Assembly: GCA_965221605.1 (NCBI GenBank)
Contig: CBDCSK010000015.1
Span: forward strand, 124,001-188,000
DNA length: 64,000 nucleotides
Direction of reading: 5' to 3'
DNA from: Aldehydirespirator sp965221605
Lineage (GTDB): Bacteria > Actinomycetota > Acidimicrobiia > Acidimicrobiales > Aldehydirespiratoraceae
The notes beneath the pieces are model-generated. The model saw nothing but the letters and a program-made list of their open reading frames with translations, did no database searches and was not told where the DNA came from. Position 1 is the first letter of the stretch; each line of letters begins with the position of its first letter. Shown here in pieces: positions 1 to 8,007 of the stretch. Made by a program: the position numbers and the translations under genes.

Positions 1-117
1 GTGAGCCGGGTGATGGTGGCTGGCGACTGGATCGTCGACGGCGGCGAGGTGATCGGCGCCGACCTGGACCGGTTGAGGGCTCGCACCCTCGAGCAGGCGG
101 CCAGACTGTGGTCATGA
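1..117 (+). CDS. C-terminal end of an amidohydrolase (guanine / 8-oxoguanine deaminase-like)
   Basis: Only the last 38 codons are in the window. The frame reads through a typical amidohydrolase tail: a V..VMVAGDWIVDGGEV beta-hairpin, then a helix with LRARTLEQAARLW and a stop. This is the closing composite-domain strand and C-terminal helix seen in guanine deaminase, 8-oxoguanine deaminase and hydroxyatrazine hydrolase relatives. The metal-binding residues lie upstream of the window, so the substrate cannot be read here. The following molybdenum-hydroxylase maturation genes suggest a purine or xanthine catabolic locus (inference). Confidence 0.6.
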   Translation: MSRVMVAGDWIVDGGEVIGADLDRLRARTLEQAARLWS

Positions 118-205
118 CGAGCAGACCGCGTCCCTCGACTCGTTTGGTGCGCACAGACCCGTCACATGCCCGGGAAAGCGCGCACAGAACGGGAGGAGGG
201 GGGCC

Positions 206-1009
206 GTGAGCCTGCTCGGCCAGCTTGCCGACGCCGTCGACGGCGGGGTGGCGGTGGCCTCCGCCACCGTGGTCGACACGTCGCGCTCGGTACCCCGCCG
301 GGCCGGGGCCAAGATGCTCGTGTACCGCGACGGAGCCATCGCCGGCACCGTCGGCGGGGGCGAGATGGAGGCCCGGGTGGTGGCCGAGGCCGTGGCCGCG
401 CTTGCCGACGGCCGCTGCCGTCTGCTGTCGTACCGTCTAGTCGACCCTGTCCGGGGCGATCCCGGCGTCTGCGGGGGCGACGTCCAGATCTTCGTGGAGC
501 CGCACATGCCCAAACCCACCGTCATCGTCATGGGATACGGACACGTCGGGCGGGCCGTGGCTCAGCTCGCCCGCTGGCTGGGCTTCCGGGTGGTGGCCTC
601 CGACGATCGGGCCGGGATGGAGGACGGTACGGCCGGCGGGGAGGATCTCGAGGGCCTCGCCGACCAGCCACCGGGTGACGCTCCCGACGAACTGGTCGTC
701 GGCTCCGTCCAAGACCTGCTCGCGGGCCGGACCCTCGACGCCGACACGTCGGTGGTGCTGGTGACCCGCAACGTCGACGTGGACGCCGCGGCCCTGCCCG
801 CCCTGCTGGCCACCGGCGCCGGCTATGTGGGGGTGATGGGCAGCGAGCGCCGCTGGGCCACCACTAGGGCCCGCCTTGAGGCCGGCGGCGTCGATCCCGC
901 CGCGCTGGACCGGGTCCACGCGCCCATCGGCATCGAGGTCGGGGCCGAGACCCCCGAGGAGATCGCGTTGAGCATCATGGCCGAGGTGGTCGCCCATCGC
1001 CGGACCTGA
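206..1009 (+). CDS. XdhC/CoxI family molybdenum hydroxylase maturation protein
   Basis: A 267-aa protein. The N-terminal XdhC/CoxI domain (residues about 1-95) has the typical SVPRRAGAKMLV and GTVGGGEMEARV segments and a conserved Cys in the DPGVCGG loop. The C-terminal Rossmann half begins with VIVMGYGHVGRAVA (about 108-121) and ends with the GVMGSERR and APIGIEVGAETPEEIA motifs. Family members bind molybdenum cofactor, promote its sulfuration and insert it into xanthine dehydrogenase-type enzymes. The GTG start at 206 follows a GGAGG-rich ribosome binding site. The amidohydrolase end upstream and the YqeB-type gene downstream support a molybdenum hydroxylase context, but no hydroxylase structural gene is in the window. 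Confidence 0.88.
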   Translation: MSLLGQLADAVDGGVAVASATVVDTSRSVPRRAGAKMLVYRDGAIAGTVGGGEMEARVVAEAVAALADGRCRLLSYRLVDPVRGDPGVCGGDVQIFVEPHMPKPTVIVMGYGHVGRAVAQLARWLGFRVVASDDRAGMEDGTAGGEDLEGLADQPPGDAPDELVVGSVQDLLAGRTLDADTSVVLVTRNVDVDAAALPALLATGAGYVGVMGSERRWATTRARLEAGGVDPAALDRVHAPIGIEVGAETPEEIALSIMAEVVAHRRT

Positions 1010-1055
1010 CAGCGAGCGCGAATTGATGCCGGGACCGTCGCGTCGCGGCGTTGTG

Positions 1056-1147
1056 ATTCCCGCTCTTGTTCGCTTCGCTCACGGGCCGCTCGGGCCACGG
1101 CCTCGCACCGTATGAGCCGGACTCGCGCATCTATCCGCTCGGCCTCT
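1056..1147 (+). repeat. Dispersed intergenic repeat, copy A
   Basis: About 92 bp lying between the XdhC and YqeB-family genes. It shares the block TCCCGCTCTTGTTCGCT..CGCTCACGGGCCGCTCGGGCC and the closing CGCTCGGCCTCT with copies at 16859-16948 (inverted), 48609-48700 and 63611-63704. The ATG at 1112 of the following ORF falls inside this repeat, which makes that start suspect. Confidence 0.85.
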
Positions 1148-1975
1148 GAACCTGCCGGAGCCGGGTCTTCACCGCTGTGCGTGCTGCGGGGCGGGGGCGA
1201 CCTGGCCACTGGCGTGGCCTGGCGCCTCACCCGGGCCGGCTGGCCGGTCGTCGTCCTGGAGCTGCCCGAGCCACTCACGATCCGCCGCACGGTGGCGCTG
1301 TCCACCGCGGTGACCGATGGCGAGGTCGACGTGCAGGGAATGCTCGGGATGCTCGCGAGCAGGCCCGAGGAGGCGGTTTCGCTGGCACGCTCGCTGGCGG
1401 GCCGGGGAGGGGCGGCGGTGCTGGTTGCCCCGGAGTTGGAGGCGATGGCGCCGACCCTCCCTGATGTGGTGGTTGATGCCCGGCTTGCCAAGAGCAACAT
1501 CGACACGTCCCGCGATGACGCTCACCTGGTGGTGGCCCTGGGCCCCGGCTTCACCGCGGGAGAGGACTGCCACGCGGTCGTCGAGACGATGCGGGGCCAC
1601 AGTCTGGGTCGGGTGATCTGGACGGGTTCGGCCCAGTCCGACACCGGCAGTCCCGCCGAGTTGGGCGGACGGTCCGCCGACCGGGTCCTGCGGGCCCCTG
1701 TCGCGGGGGAGGTCGTCTGGCATGTGGACATCGGTGATCTCGTCACCGAGGGCCGGCCGCTCGGCGAGGTTGGCGGCGTGACCCTGCGCGCCCCCTTCGA
1801 CGGTGTGGTGCGGGGCGCCATCCGCGGCGGGATGCCGGTTCGGGCCGGGCTCAAGGTCGGCGACATCGACCCGCGCCGCGACCCCTCGGCCTGTTTCCAG
1901 ATCTCCGACAAGGCCCTGGCTGTGGGCGGCGGAGTGCTCGAGGCCGTCCTTGCTCACCTCTCCGGGCGGGCGTGA
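1112..1975 (+). CDS. YqeB-family (EF2563) selenium-dependent molybdenum hydroxylase system protein
   Basis: A 287-aa frame. The N-terminal LRGGGDLATGVAWRL nucleotide-binding loop and the following ELPEPLTIRRTVALSTAV segment are diagnostic of the YqeB/EF2563 family, which accompanies XdhC-type factors in maturation of molybdenum hydroxylases. The C-terminal part (about 195-250) resembles a biotinyl/lipoyl-type barrel (APVAGEVVWHVDIGDLV, then APFDGVVRG). The ATG at 1112 lies inside dispersed repeat copy A, and the first 23 residues look non-native. The GTG at 1181, just before the LRGGGDLATG motif, is a more believable start. The exact biochemical role is not established for the family. Confidence 0.8.
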   Translation: MSRTRASIRSASEPAGAGSSPLCVLRGGGDLATGVAWRLTRAGWPVVVLELPEPLTIRRTVALSTAVTDGEVDVQGMLGMLASRPEEAVSLARSLAGRGGAAVLVAPELEAMAPTLPDVVVDARLAKSNIDTSRDDAHLVVALGPGFTAGEDCHAVVETMRGHSLGRVIWTGSAQSDTGSPAELGGRSADRVLRAPVAGEVVWHVDIGDLVTEGRPLGEVGGVTLRAPFDGVVRGAIRGGMPVRAGLKVGDIDPRRDPSACFQISDKALAVGGGVLEAVLAHLSGRA

Positions 1976-1990
1976 CGCCGAACTTCAATG

Positions 1991-2017
1991 AGTTAGCCAC
2001 ATGTGAGGTGGCTAACT
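1991..2017. promoter_or_regulatory. Perfect 10-bp inverted repeat (terminator-like hairpin or operator)
   Basis: AGTTAGCCAC, a 7-nt loop, then GTGGCTAACT. The stem is perfect and lies 15 bp after the YqeB-family stop and 24 bp before the start of the LLM oxidoreductase. No T-tract follows, so it could be a non-canonical terminator or a binding site for a repressor of the downstream gene. Confidence 0.5.
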
Positions 2018-2041
2018 GCTTGATGTTCGTGGCGGCATAGG

Positions 2042-3019
2042 GTGGCCTCCGTGGTTCGGCCCGAGTTCAACGTCCTGCCCCATGGACCCATCGACCGGGC
2101 TGTTGAGATCGCCCGGTTCGCCGAGACTCTCGGCTACCAGCGGTGCTGGGTGTACGACGAGGGGCTGGCGGCCGCCGACGTGTACGTGGCCATGACCGCC
2201 ATCGCGCTGGCCACGACGTCGCTGGAGGTCGGCCCGGGCATCACCAACCCCTACACGCGCCACGCAGGCGTCACGGCCGGCGCGATCGCCTCGCTCGACG
2301 AACTGTCGGGCGGGCGGGCGTTCCTGGGCATCGGCGCCGGGGGAAGCCTCACGCTCAACCCCCTCAGCATCGACCGCAACCGGCCACTGGCCGCAGTGCG
2401 CGAGACCATCGAGACCTGCCGGCGCCTGTTCGCGGGCGAGGCCGTCAATGCCGACGGCGTCCATGTTCGCCTGAGCGAGGCGTCGCTGCCGCACGCCCGG
2501 GCGAGCACCGAGATCTGGCTGGCCGGGCGGGGACCGCGGATGCTGGAGCTGGGCGGCGCAGCCTGCGACGGGGTGCTGGTCGACTTCGTCTACAAGCCGC
2601 ACATCGGACCGGCGGTGGAGCGGATCCGGAGCGCCGGCCGGGCCGCGGGCAACGAGCCTCGCATCTCCTACTCCACGATGCTGGTGACCGACGACGACAC
2701 CATGGCCGCCGTCAAGCCCCACTTGACCTACCGGTTGGTCGACTCGCCGGCGGACGTGCAGCAGGCGATCGGGCTCGCGGATGCCGATGCGGCCAGGATC
2801 GGGGCCGCCCTCGCCGATGGTCTGGAGGCCGCGGCCGAGCACGTGCGGGATGAGTGGGCCTTTCCGTTCGTGATCGCCGGAACCCCCGACGAATGCAGCC
2901 AGGAACTGCACCGGCTGGCCGCCGAGCACGGGATCGACTCGTTCGTCGTGCCGCTCCTCGACGACGAGTCGGCCGAGACGCTGCTGCGCTCCGGCGCTGA
3001 GATCATGGGGCTTGCATAA
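2042..3019 (+). CDS. LLM class (luciferase-like) F420-type oxidoreductase
   Basis: A 325-aa TIM-barrel flavin/F420-dependent monooxygenase-family protein. Visible signatures: ARFAETLGYQRCWVYDEG near the N-terminus, EVGPGITNPYTRHAGVTA, then LSGGRAFLGIGAGGSLTL, and EIWLAGRGPRML at mid-protein. The pattern matches the 5,10-methylene-tetrahydromethanopterin reductase-like subgroup, usually F420-dependent in Actinobacteria. The substrate is unknown. Start GTG at 2042, preceded by a perfect inverted repeat. A paralogue of identical length lies at 46250-47227, with the same NPYTRH/NAYTRH and GIGAGG landmarks. Confidence 0.88.
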   Translation: MASVVRPEFNVLPHGPIDRAVEIARFAETLGYQRCWVYDEGLAAADVYVAMTAIALATTSLEVGPGITNPYTRHAGVTAGAIASLDELSGGRAFLGIGAGGSLTLNPLSIDRNRPLAAVRETIETCRRLFAGEAVNADGVHVRLSEASLPHARASTEIWLAGRGPRMLELGGAACDGVLVDFVYKPHIGPAVERIRSAGRAAGNEPRISYSTMLVTDDDTMAAVKPHLTYRLVDSPADVQQAIGLADADAARIGAALADGLEAAAEHVRDEWAFPFVIAGTPDECSQELHRLAAEHGIDSFVVPLLDDESAETLLRSGAEIMGLA

Positions 3020-3025
3020 AACTTA

Positions 3026-3054
3026 TTGACATAGGTTGAAACTGTCGGAATAAC
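3026..3054 (+). promoter_or_regulatory. Candidate promoter for the first tad operon
   Basis: In the AT-rich gap after the LLM gene there is a consensus -35 hexamer TTGACA at 3026-3031, a 17-bp spacer and AATAAC at 3049-3054. It lies about 110 bp upstream of the CpaE-like start and points the same way. The -10 match is weak. Confidence 0.4.
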
Positions 3055-3160
3055 GGTAAGGTGGCCGCTGCCGTCCCGGTTTGCTGGGTGCCGGGCGGCC
3101 CGCCTCAACGCCGGCGCTCAGAGTCCCGCCTCCGAAGGCCGCGGCGCGCGGGGCAAGAGC

Positions 3161-3835
3161 ATGATCATCTGGTACTGGTCCGTCAAGGGCGGGGTCGGGA
3201 CTTCCGTAGTGGCCGCGGCCACCGCCATCCGCCTCGCGTCGGAGGACCGCGACACCACCCTGGTGGACCTGTGCGGAGACCAGCCGGCGCTGCTGGGAAT
3301 GACCGCCGGCGCGATGCCGGCCGAGCCCGGAATCGGCGACTGGGTGGCCGCCGGGGACGGTGTGGCCGCCGACGCCATCGGCAGGCTGGTCGAGGATGTG
3401 GCCCCTGGCCTGCGCCTGCTGCGGAGGGGCACCCAGTCGCCGCTGGCCACCGGCGCCTCGGCGGGCGAGGACAAGCGCCCGCGGCTGCTGCTCGCCCTCG
3501 ACGTGCTGGCCCGCACCGGGCCGGTCGTGGTGGACGCCGGACTGGACCCCGCCGGCTTGCGTTCGGCTGCCGGCGGCCCGGACCGGCCGGTGTGCGTGCT
3601 GCGGTCCTGCTACCTGGCCCTGACCCGCGCCCAGCAGGTGGCCGGCCCCTACGAGCGGGTGGTCCTCGTGGAGGAGCCCGGCCGGGCCCTGCGGTCCCGC
3701 GACGTGTGCGCCGCGGTCGGGGCCTCCCACGTTGAGCGAGTGTCGTGGGATCCCCGGGTGGCCCGATCAGTGGACGCGGGCACCATCGTCAGCATGCTCC
3801 CGCCGCCCCTGCGGCGATTCGAGCTTCCGGCATGA
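3161..3835 (+). CDS. CpaE/TadZ-like ParA-family ATPase
   Basis: A 224-aa MinD/ParA-fold protein, the first gene of the tad (Flp pilus) operon. It keeps a deviant Walker A, KGGVGTSV, at residues 9-16, but the usual GKT/S is GTS, so ATP binding may be altered. Later strands (LVDLCGDQPALL, VVVDAGLDP) follow the ParA order. TadZ/CpaE proteins localise the pilus machine at the pole or septum. In Actinobacteria the related Ssd proteins affect septum siting. The stop overlaps the downstream CpaF start (ATGA), showing translational coupling. Confidence 0.8.
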   Translation: MIIWYWSVKGGVGTSVVAAATAIRLASEDRDTTLVDLCGDQPALLGMTAGAMPAEPGIGDWVAAGDGVAADAIGRLVEDVAPGLRLLRRGTQSPLATGASAGEDKRPRLLLALDVLARTGPVVVDAGLDPAGLRSAAGGPDRPVCVLRSCYLALTRAQQVAGPYERVVLVEEPGRALRSRDVCAAVGASHVERVSWDPRVARSVDAGTIVSMLPPPLRRFELPA

Positions 3836-5010
3836 CCGGCGCGGTCACGGGCACCCGGCAAGCCCGCATGGAGACCGGCGCACATGCCGAGGACGGTTCT
3901 GAGGTCCTCGTCGAAGCCGTGCACCGCAGGGTGGTCGACACGATGGAGCATCTGCCGATGCCGGCTGCCGACATCGCCGCGGTCGTCCGTGCGCTGGCCC
4001 CCCTCAGCCCGACCGATGTCGTCGACGACGTGGTGGAGCGGGTCGCCGCCCGGGTGCACGGACTCGGTCCCCTTGAGCCGCTGCTGGCCGACCCGTCGGT
4101 GAGCGAGGTGATGATCAACGGACCGGGACCGGTGTGGATCGAGCGGGATGGCAACGTCAGCCGGAGCGCGGTGTCGCTGGACAGGGCCGCGGTCGACCTG
4201 GTCATCGAGAGGATCGTGTCGCCGCTCGGCCGCCGGGTGGATCAGCTCACGCCGTGCGTGGATGGTCGGCTGCCCGACGGTTCCCGGGTCCATGTGGCCG
4301 TTCCTCCGGTGGCAGTCGACGGGCCCTATGTGACCATCCGTCGCTTTGTGGTTCCCGACGTCGCCCTGGAGCTGTTCACCGTGCCGCCGGTGGTGGCGCT
4401 GCTCGAGGAGTTGGTGGACCGGGGCGCCAACATCATTGTCAGCGGCAGCACCGGAGCGGGCAAGACCACCCTGCTCAACGCCCTGGCCGGCCGGGTCAGC
4501 CCCCGGCATCGGGTGGTCACCATCGAGGACGCCGCCGAGCTGCGGCTCGAGCATCCCCATGTGGTGCGCCTGGAGGCCAGGCCCGAGTCCCGCGAGGGCG
4601 GCGGGGAGGTGACGATCCGCGACCTTGTCCGCAACGCGCTCCGGATGCGGCCCGACCGGATGGTGGTGGGGGAGGTGCGGGGTCCGGAGGCCCTCGATCT
4701 GCTGCACGCCCTCAACACAGGCCACGCCGGCTGCCTGTCGACACTGCATGCCAACGGGCCCGTCGACGGGCTGCGCCGGCTGACCGCCCTGGCCGCGGCG
4801 GCCGACGAGCGCCTGGGCGTGGCCGCGGTCAGGGACCACGTGGCGTCCGCGATCGACGCCGTCGTTCACGTCGGGAGGGTCGCAGGCGGGGACCGGCGGG
4901 TTGCAGCCGTCGCCGAGGTCGGTGGGCACGACACCGTCCGCGTGCTCGCCGACGACACCGGGGTCTGTCAGCGGGTGTCGCGGCCTGCCCGGCTGGTGGC
5001 GGGTCCGTGA
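3832..5010 (+). CDS. cpaF: CpaF/TadA secretion ATPase
   Basis: A 392-aa type II/IV secretion ATPase that powers Tad pilin assembly at the inner face of the membrane. Walker A SGSTGAGKTTLL lies around residues 204-215 (Lys 211). It is followed by the VTIEDAAELRL Walker B/Asp box, then VRNALRMRPDRMVVGEVRGPEALDLL, and the His box with GHAGCLSTLHANG. The N-terminal domain has PLLADPSVSEVMINGPGPVW, typical of CpaF. I take the ATG at 3832, which overlaps the CpaE stop, rather than an upstream GTG that would add 29 low-quality residues. It overlaps tadB downstream by GTGA. Confidence 0.93.
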   Translation: MTGAVTGTRQARMETGAHAEDGSEVLVEAVHRRVVDTMEHLPMPAADIAAVVRALAPLSPTDVVDDVVERVAARVHGLGPLEPLLADPSVSEVMINGPGPVWIERDGNVSRSAVSLDRAAVDLVIERIVSPLGRRVDQLTPCVDGRLPDGSRVHVAVPPVAVDGPYVTIRRFVVPDVALELFTVPPVVALLEELVDRGANIIVSGSTGAGKTTLLNALAGRVSPRHRVVTIEDAAELRLEHPHVVRLEARPESREGGGEVTIRDLVRNALRMRPDRMVVGEVRGPEALDLLHALNTGHAGCLSTLHANGPVDGLRRLTALAAAADERLGVAAVRDHVASAIDAVVHVGRVAGGDRRVAAVAEVGGHDTVRVLADDTGVCQRVSRPARLVAGP

Positions 5011-5687
5011 CCGCCATGGTGGCCGCGGTTCTGGTGTTCGCTGCGCTGGCGCCCGCCCCGCGGCGGCTCGGTACAAGAGGCCGGGCGAATAGGCGATCGG
5101 GGCCGGGTCCGATCGGATCCGGGCTGCTGGCCTTGGACGAGCGTTGGAGGAAGCGGCACGGCCGCGACGATGCGCTACCCCAGGCGCTCGAGTTGGCGGC
5201 GCGGGCGCTGCGCTCCGGCGCGTCGGTTCTGACCGCGCTGGACACGGTGGCGACGGAGATGCCCGAGACCGGATGGGCGGAGGTGGTCGGGAGGGTGCGC
5301 GGGGGCCTGGGCCTCGCCGAGGCGCTTGACGGCTGGGTCGGCGACCGGTCCGAGCGCCAGACGGCTGCGGCCCTGCTGGTGCTGGGGCACCGGTCGGGTG
5401 CGGCCATGGCGGCCAGCCTCGACCGGGCCGCGGCATCGCTGCGCCAACGGAGCGCCCTGGTCGACGAGATCCGGGCCCTCACCTCTCAGACCCGGGCTTC
5501 CGGAATGGTCGTGGCCGCCGCGCCGGCCGGCTTCACGGCCGTGATCGCGGTCGCGGATCCCGGTGCTCTGGGCGCGCTGGTGGCCACGCCTATCGGGCTG
5601 CTGTCACTGGTGGCCGGGCTCTTGCTCGAGGGTCTGGGCGTCTGGTGGATGGGCCGGCTCAGCCGGGGGGTGGTCAGATGGGCGTGA
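5007..5687 (+). CDS. tadB: TadB-like pilus assembly membrane protein
   Basis: About 226 aa, GTG start overlapping the cpaF stop. An N-terminal membrane helix is followed by a T2SF (GspF-like) cytoplasmic domain: LPQALELAARALRSGASVLTALDTVA, then GGLGLAEALDGWV and LRQRSALVDEIRALTSQ. Two C-terminal membrane helices follow. TadB and TadC form the inner-membrane platform acted on by CpaF. Codons near residues 22-31 (5071-5097) carry a 26-bp match to the edge of the dispersed intergenic repeat (copy D), so the N-terminal linker may derive from it. The last 10 bp overlap tadC. Confidence 0.87.
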   Translation: MTAMVAAVLVFAALAPAPRRLGTRGRANRRSGPGPIGSGLLALDERWRKRHGRDDALPQALELAARALRSGASVLTALDTVATEMPETGWAEVVGRVRGGLGLAEALDGWVGDRSERQTAAALLVLGHRSGAAMAASLDRAAASLRQRSALVDEIRALTSQTRASGMVVAAAPAGFTAVIAVADPGALGALVATPIGLLSLVAGLLLEGLGVWWMGRLSRGVVRWA

Positions 5688-6454
5688 GGCTCACGGCCGC
5701 GCTGGCGGCTGCCGTACTGGTCCTATGGGTTCTCGACTCGGCCCTGAGGCTGAGAGGTCCGGCCAGGCGCAGGCTTCAGGGCGAGGACCGGCCCGACCGC
5801 GACTGGAGCCGCGCCCTCTCCGCGCTGGGCCGCCGACTCTCCGGGGGAGTGCTGGAACCTCCCGACGAGACCCTGGTGGGGGTCGCGGCCCCACTCTGCA
5901 TGGTTGCGGCCGTCTGGATGGGCGCGGCCGGCAGCCTGCTCGCTCTGTTGGTCACCGTCGCCGCTGTCGCCGCCCGGCGGCGGGGTCGCCGCCGCGACCG
6001 TGTGCTGCACATCGAGCGCCACCTCCCCGAGGTCATCGACCTGCTCGGGCTGGTCGTCGGGGCCGGGAGGCCCACAGTGTCGGCCCTGGCCGAGATCTCA
6101 CCTCGGGTCGTCGAGCCGTTCCGCTCGGAGTTGGCGGCAGTGGCCAAGCGCACATCGGCCGGCGAGCCCTTCGTCGAGTCGGTGCGAAGGCTGCGTGAGA
6201 GCCTGGGTCCCAGCGTCTCGCCCGTCGTGTACGCGGTCACCGCGGCCGAGGTCGACGGCGCACCGCTGCAGCCGGCTCTGGCGCGGGCCGCGGACGAGGC
6301 GCACCGCCGGCGGCGGGTGCGGGCCGAGGAGGCGGCGCGCCGGGTGCCGGTGCTGATGCTGTTCCCGCTGGTGTTCTGCATCCTTCCTGCCTTCTGCCTG
6401 CTGACCATCGTCCCGCTGCTCATCGGGACCCTCTCCGACCTCCGATTCCCCTAG
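5678..6454 (+). CDS. tadC: TadC-like pilus assembly membrane protein
   Basis: 258 aa. The ATG at 5678 overlaps the end of tadB; a longer upstream frame is not needed. Two N-proximal membrane helices (the second VAAVWMGAAGSLLALLVTVAAVAA) and a T2SF domain with HLPEVIDLLGLVVGAGRPTV, GEPFVESVRRLRESLGP and EVDGAPLQPALARAADEA. The C-terminus has MLFPLVFCILPAFCLLTIVPLLIG, the usual TadC closing helix. It is the second half of the inner-membrane platform of the Tad machine. Confidence 0.87.
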   Translation: MGVRLTAALAAAVLVLWVLDSALRLRGPARRRLQGEDRPDRDWSRALSALGRRLSGGVLEPPDETLVGVAAPLCMVAAVWMGAAGSLLALLVTVAAVAARRRGRRRDRVLHIERHLPEVIDLLGLVVGAGRPTVSALAEISPRVVEPFRSELAAVAKRTSAGEPFVESVRRLRESLGPSVSPVVYAVTAAEVDGAPLQPALARAADEAHRRRRVRAEEAARRVPVLMLFPLVFCILPAFCLLTIVPLLIGTLSDLRFP

Positions 6455-6464
6455 AGGAGCGAAC

Positions 6465-6710
6465 ATGATCCTGCGCACTCTGGCGGCACTGCACGCTCGG
6501 TGCCTTATCGCCCATCACCGTCTCTCCAACGGCCACGCTGGTGGAGGCCGTCGCGCCGGCGATAGGGGCCAGACCACGGCCGAGTACGCGCTGGTCATCG
6601 TCGGTGCCGCCGCGGTTGCGCTGTTGCTGCTGGCCTGGGCGACCGGCTCCGGCAAGATCGCCTCGCTGCTGGACAAGATTGTCGACACGGTCGCCAACAT
6701 GGTCAATTGA
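6465..6710 (+). CDS. Flp/DUF4244-type pilin
   Basis: 81 aa, ATG with a strong GAGGAGCGAAC ribosome binding site 10 bp after tadC. It has a basic N-terminal leader, then G-QTTAEYALVIVGAAAVALL: the Gly / +5 Glu arrangement of class III (Flp) prepilins, with cleavage expected after the Gly of DRGQ. A short C-terminal amphipathic tail follows (LLDKIVDTVANMVN). It is the likely major pilin of this tad locus. No prepilin peptidase gene is in the window. Confidence 0.85.
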   Translation: MILRTLAALHARCLIAHHRLSNGHAGGGRRAGDRGQTTAEYALVIVGAAAVALLLLAWATGSGKIASLLDKIVDTVANMVN

Positions 6711-7120
6711 TGCGCCGGCCGCGGCGCCCGTTGGTGGCGCGTCGTTCATCCGACGAGGTCGGGCAGTCGACGGTCGAGTTCGCGCTGATGATCCCGTTCC
6801 TTGCCTTGATGCTCCTGACGGTCGTGCAGGTGGGCCTGCTCGTGCGCACCCGGGTGCTGGTCACCCACGCGGCCCGGGAGGCGGTGCGCTCCGCCGCGGT
6901 GGGGGCCGCCGACCCCGAGGTCCGGTCGGCCGCGCTGGCCGCGGCCGACCTGGACCCGCAGCGTCTAAGGGTCGTGGTCCATCGTGGCGATGGTCGGGCC
7001 ACGGTGGAGTTGCGGTATGCGGAGGCCACCGAGGTTCCGGTGGTGGGCCCGATGATGCCCGAGGCAGTGTTCGAGGCCCGGGCCACCATGCGCCTGGAGG
7101 CCGAGCAGGATGGTGAGTGA
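6710..7120 (+). CDS. TadE-family pseudopilin
   Basis: 136 aa, ATG at 6710 in a TGATG overlap with the pilin stop. After a basic N-terminus it has EVGQSTVEFALMIPFLALMLLTVVQVGLLV, the TadE signature with a Gly and +5 Glu prepilin-type site, followed by TRVLVTHAAREAVRSAAVG. TadE proteins are minor pseudopilins processed by the same peptidase as Flp. It closes the first tad operon. Confidence 0.87.
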   Translation: MRRPRRPLVARRSSDEVGQSTVEFALMIPFLALMLLTVVQVGLLVRTRVLVTHAAREAVRSAAVGAADPEVRSAALAAADLDPQRLRVVVHRGDGRATVELRYAEATEVPVVGPMMPEAVFEARATMRLEAEQDGE

Positions 7121-7150
7121 TTCCGGCCTCACGCGGTAGCGTTTTTTCTT

Positions 7151-7528
7151 GTGTCCGTGACGATTCGGCGCTCTGAACGGCCTCCGTGGATCGTTCTCAG
7201 CGTCGGCGGCGAGCTCGATGTGGTCGGTGCCCCCGACCTGCGTCAGGCCGTCGTCAAGGAGGTAGCCGACGGCTGCCGCGGGCTGATCCTCGACATCTCC
7301 GAGCTGGACTTCGTCGACTCCTTCGGTATGGGCGCAATCGTCGGCGCGCTGAAGCGGCTGCGCCAGCGGGGCGGCGAGTTGGCGCTGGTGTGCCCGTCGC
7401 GGCGGATTCGCCGGGTGTTCGAGATCTGCGACCTCGACAGGATCATCGCGTTCCACGATTCGATCGACAGCGCGGCCGGGTCCGAGGCGATGCCCGCGAC
7501 CTCGCGACCTGCTCCGGTGACGTCATGA
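7151..7528 (+). CDS. STAS-domain anti-sigma factor antagonist
   Basis: 125 aa, GTG start. SpoIIAA/RsbV-like fold: GELDVVGAPDLRQAV at the N-terminus and LILDISELDFVDSFGMGAI at residues about 46-62. Ser57 is the predicted phospho-acceptor in the DSFG motif. Unphosphorylated antagonists bind the cognate HATPase anti-sigma factor and free a sigma factor. The next gene, overlapping by ATGA, encodes that kinase-type partner. The last 20 residues (AATSRPAP region) are disordered. Confidence 0.87.
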   Translation: MSVTIRRSERPPWIVLSVGGELDVVGAPDLRQAVVKEVADGCRGLILDISELDFVDSFGMGAIVGALKRLRQRGGELALVCPSRRIRRVFEICDLDRIIAFHDSIDSAAGSEAMPATSRPAPVTS

Positions 7529-7992
7529 GGGGCGTGGCCAACCGCTCCGGCGACGTCGTCAGCGGCGTGCCCAACCACGCCATCGAGATCGAGATCCCTC
7601 CCCGGCCCGACTACGTGTCTCTCGTGCGGGTGGTGGTGGCCGCCGCCGCGGAGCTGGATCCGAGCTTGGAGCCGCCGCGCGTCGACGACCTCCGGGTGGC
7701 GGTGTCGGAGGCGACCACCAACGCGATACAGGCCCACATCCGGTCGGGTTGCACCCGACCGGTGCGTGTCAGCTGCCGGCGTTCCGGCGGGCGGGTCTCG
7801 GTCGTGGTCAGTGACGAGGGTCCCGGCTTCGACGCAGACGCGCGGCTGCAGGCGACGCCGTCGGAGACGCCGGTTCGCCTGGGCCGGGAGTCGGGAATGG
7901 GCATCTCCATCATGAGAGCCCTGGCCGACGAGTCGAGCATCGACTCGGGCCCCCAGGGCACCAACGTGCATCTCCGCTTCGAGCAGTCGTAG
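7525..7992 (+). CDS. Anti-sigma factor, HATPase_c_2 serine kinase (RsbW/SpoIIAB-like)
   Basis: 155 aa, ATG at 7525 overlapping the STAS gene stop. GHKL ATPase fold: N box VDDLRVAVSEATTNAIQAH, G1 box VVSDEGPGFD, and a G2-like LGRESGMGISIMRALADE loop. Such kinases phosphorylate the STAS antagonist and sequester a sigma factor. No sigma gene is next to it: the next genes are convergent. The target could be the flanking tad operon's regulator or a distant sigma-B-like factor (inference). Confidence 0.85.
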   Translation: MRGVANRSGDVVSGVPNHAIEIEIPPRPDYVSLVRVVVAAAAELDPSLEPPRVDDLRVAVSEATTNAIQAHIRSGCTRPVRVSCRRSGGRVSVVVSDEGPGFDADARLQATPSETPVRLGRESGMGISIMRALADESSIDSGPQGTNVHLRFEQS

Positions 7993-8007
7993 GCCCTGAA
8001 GGCCTGG

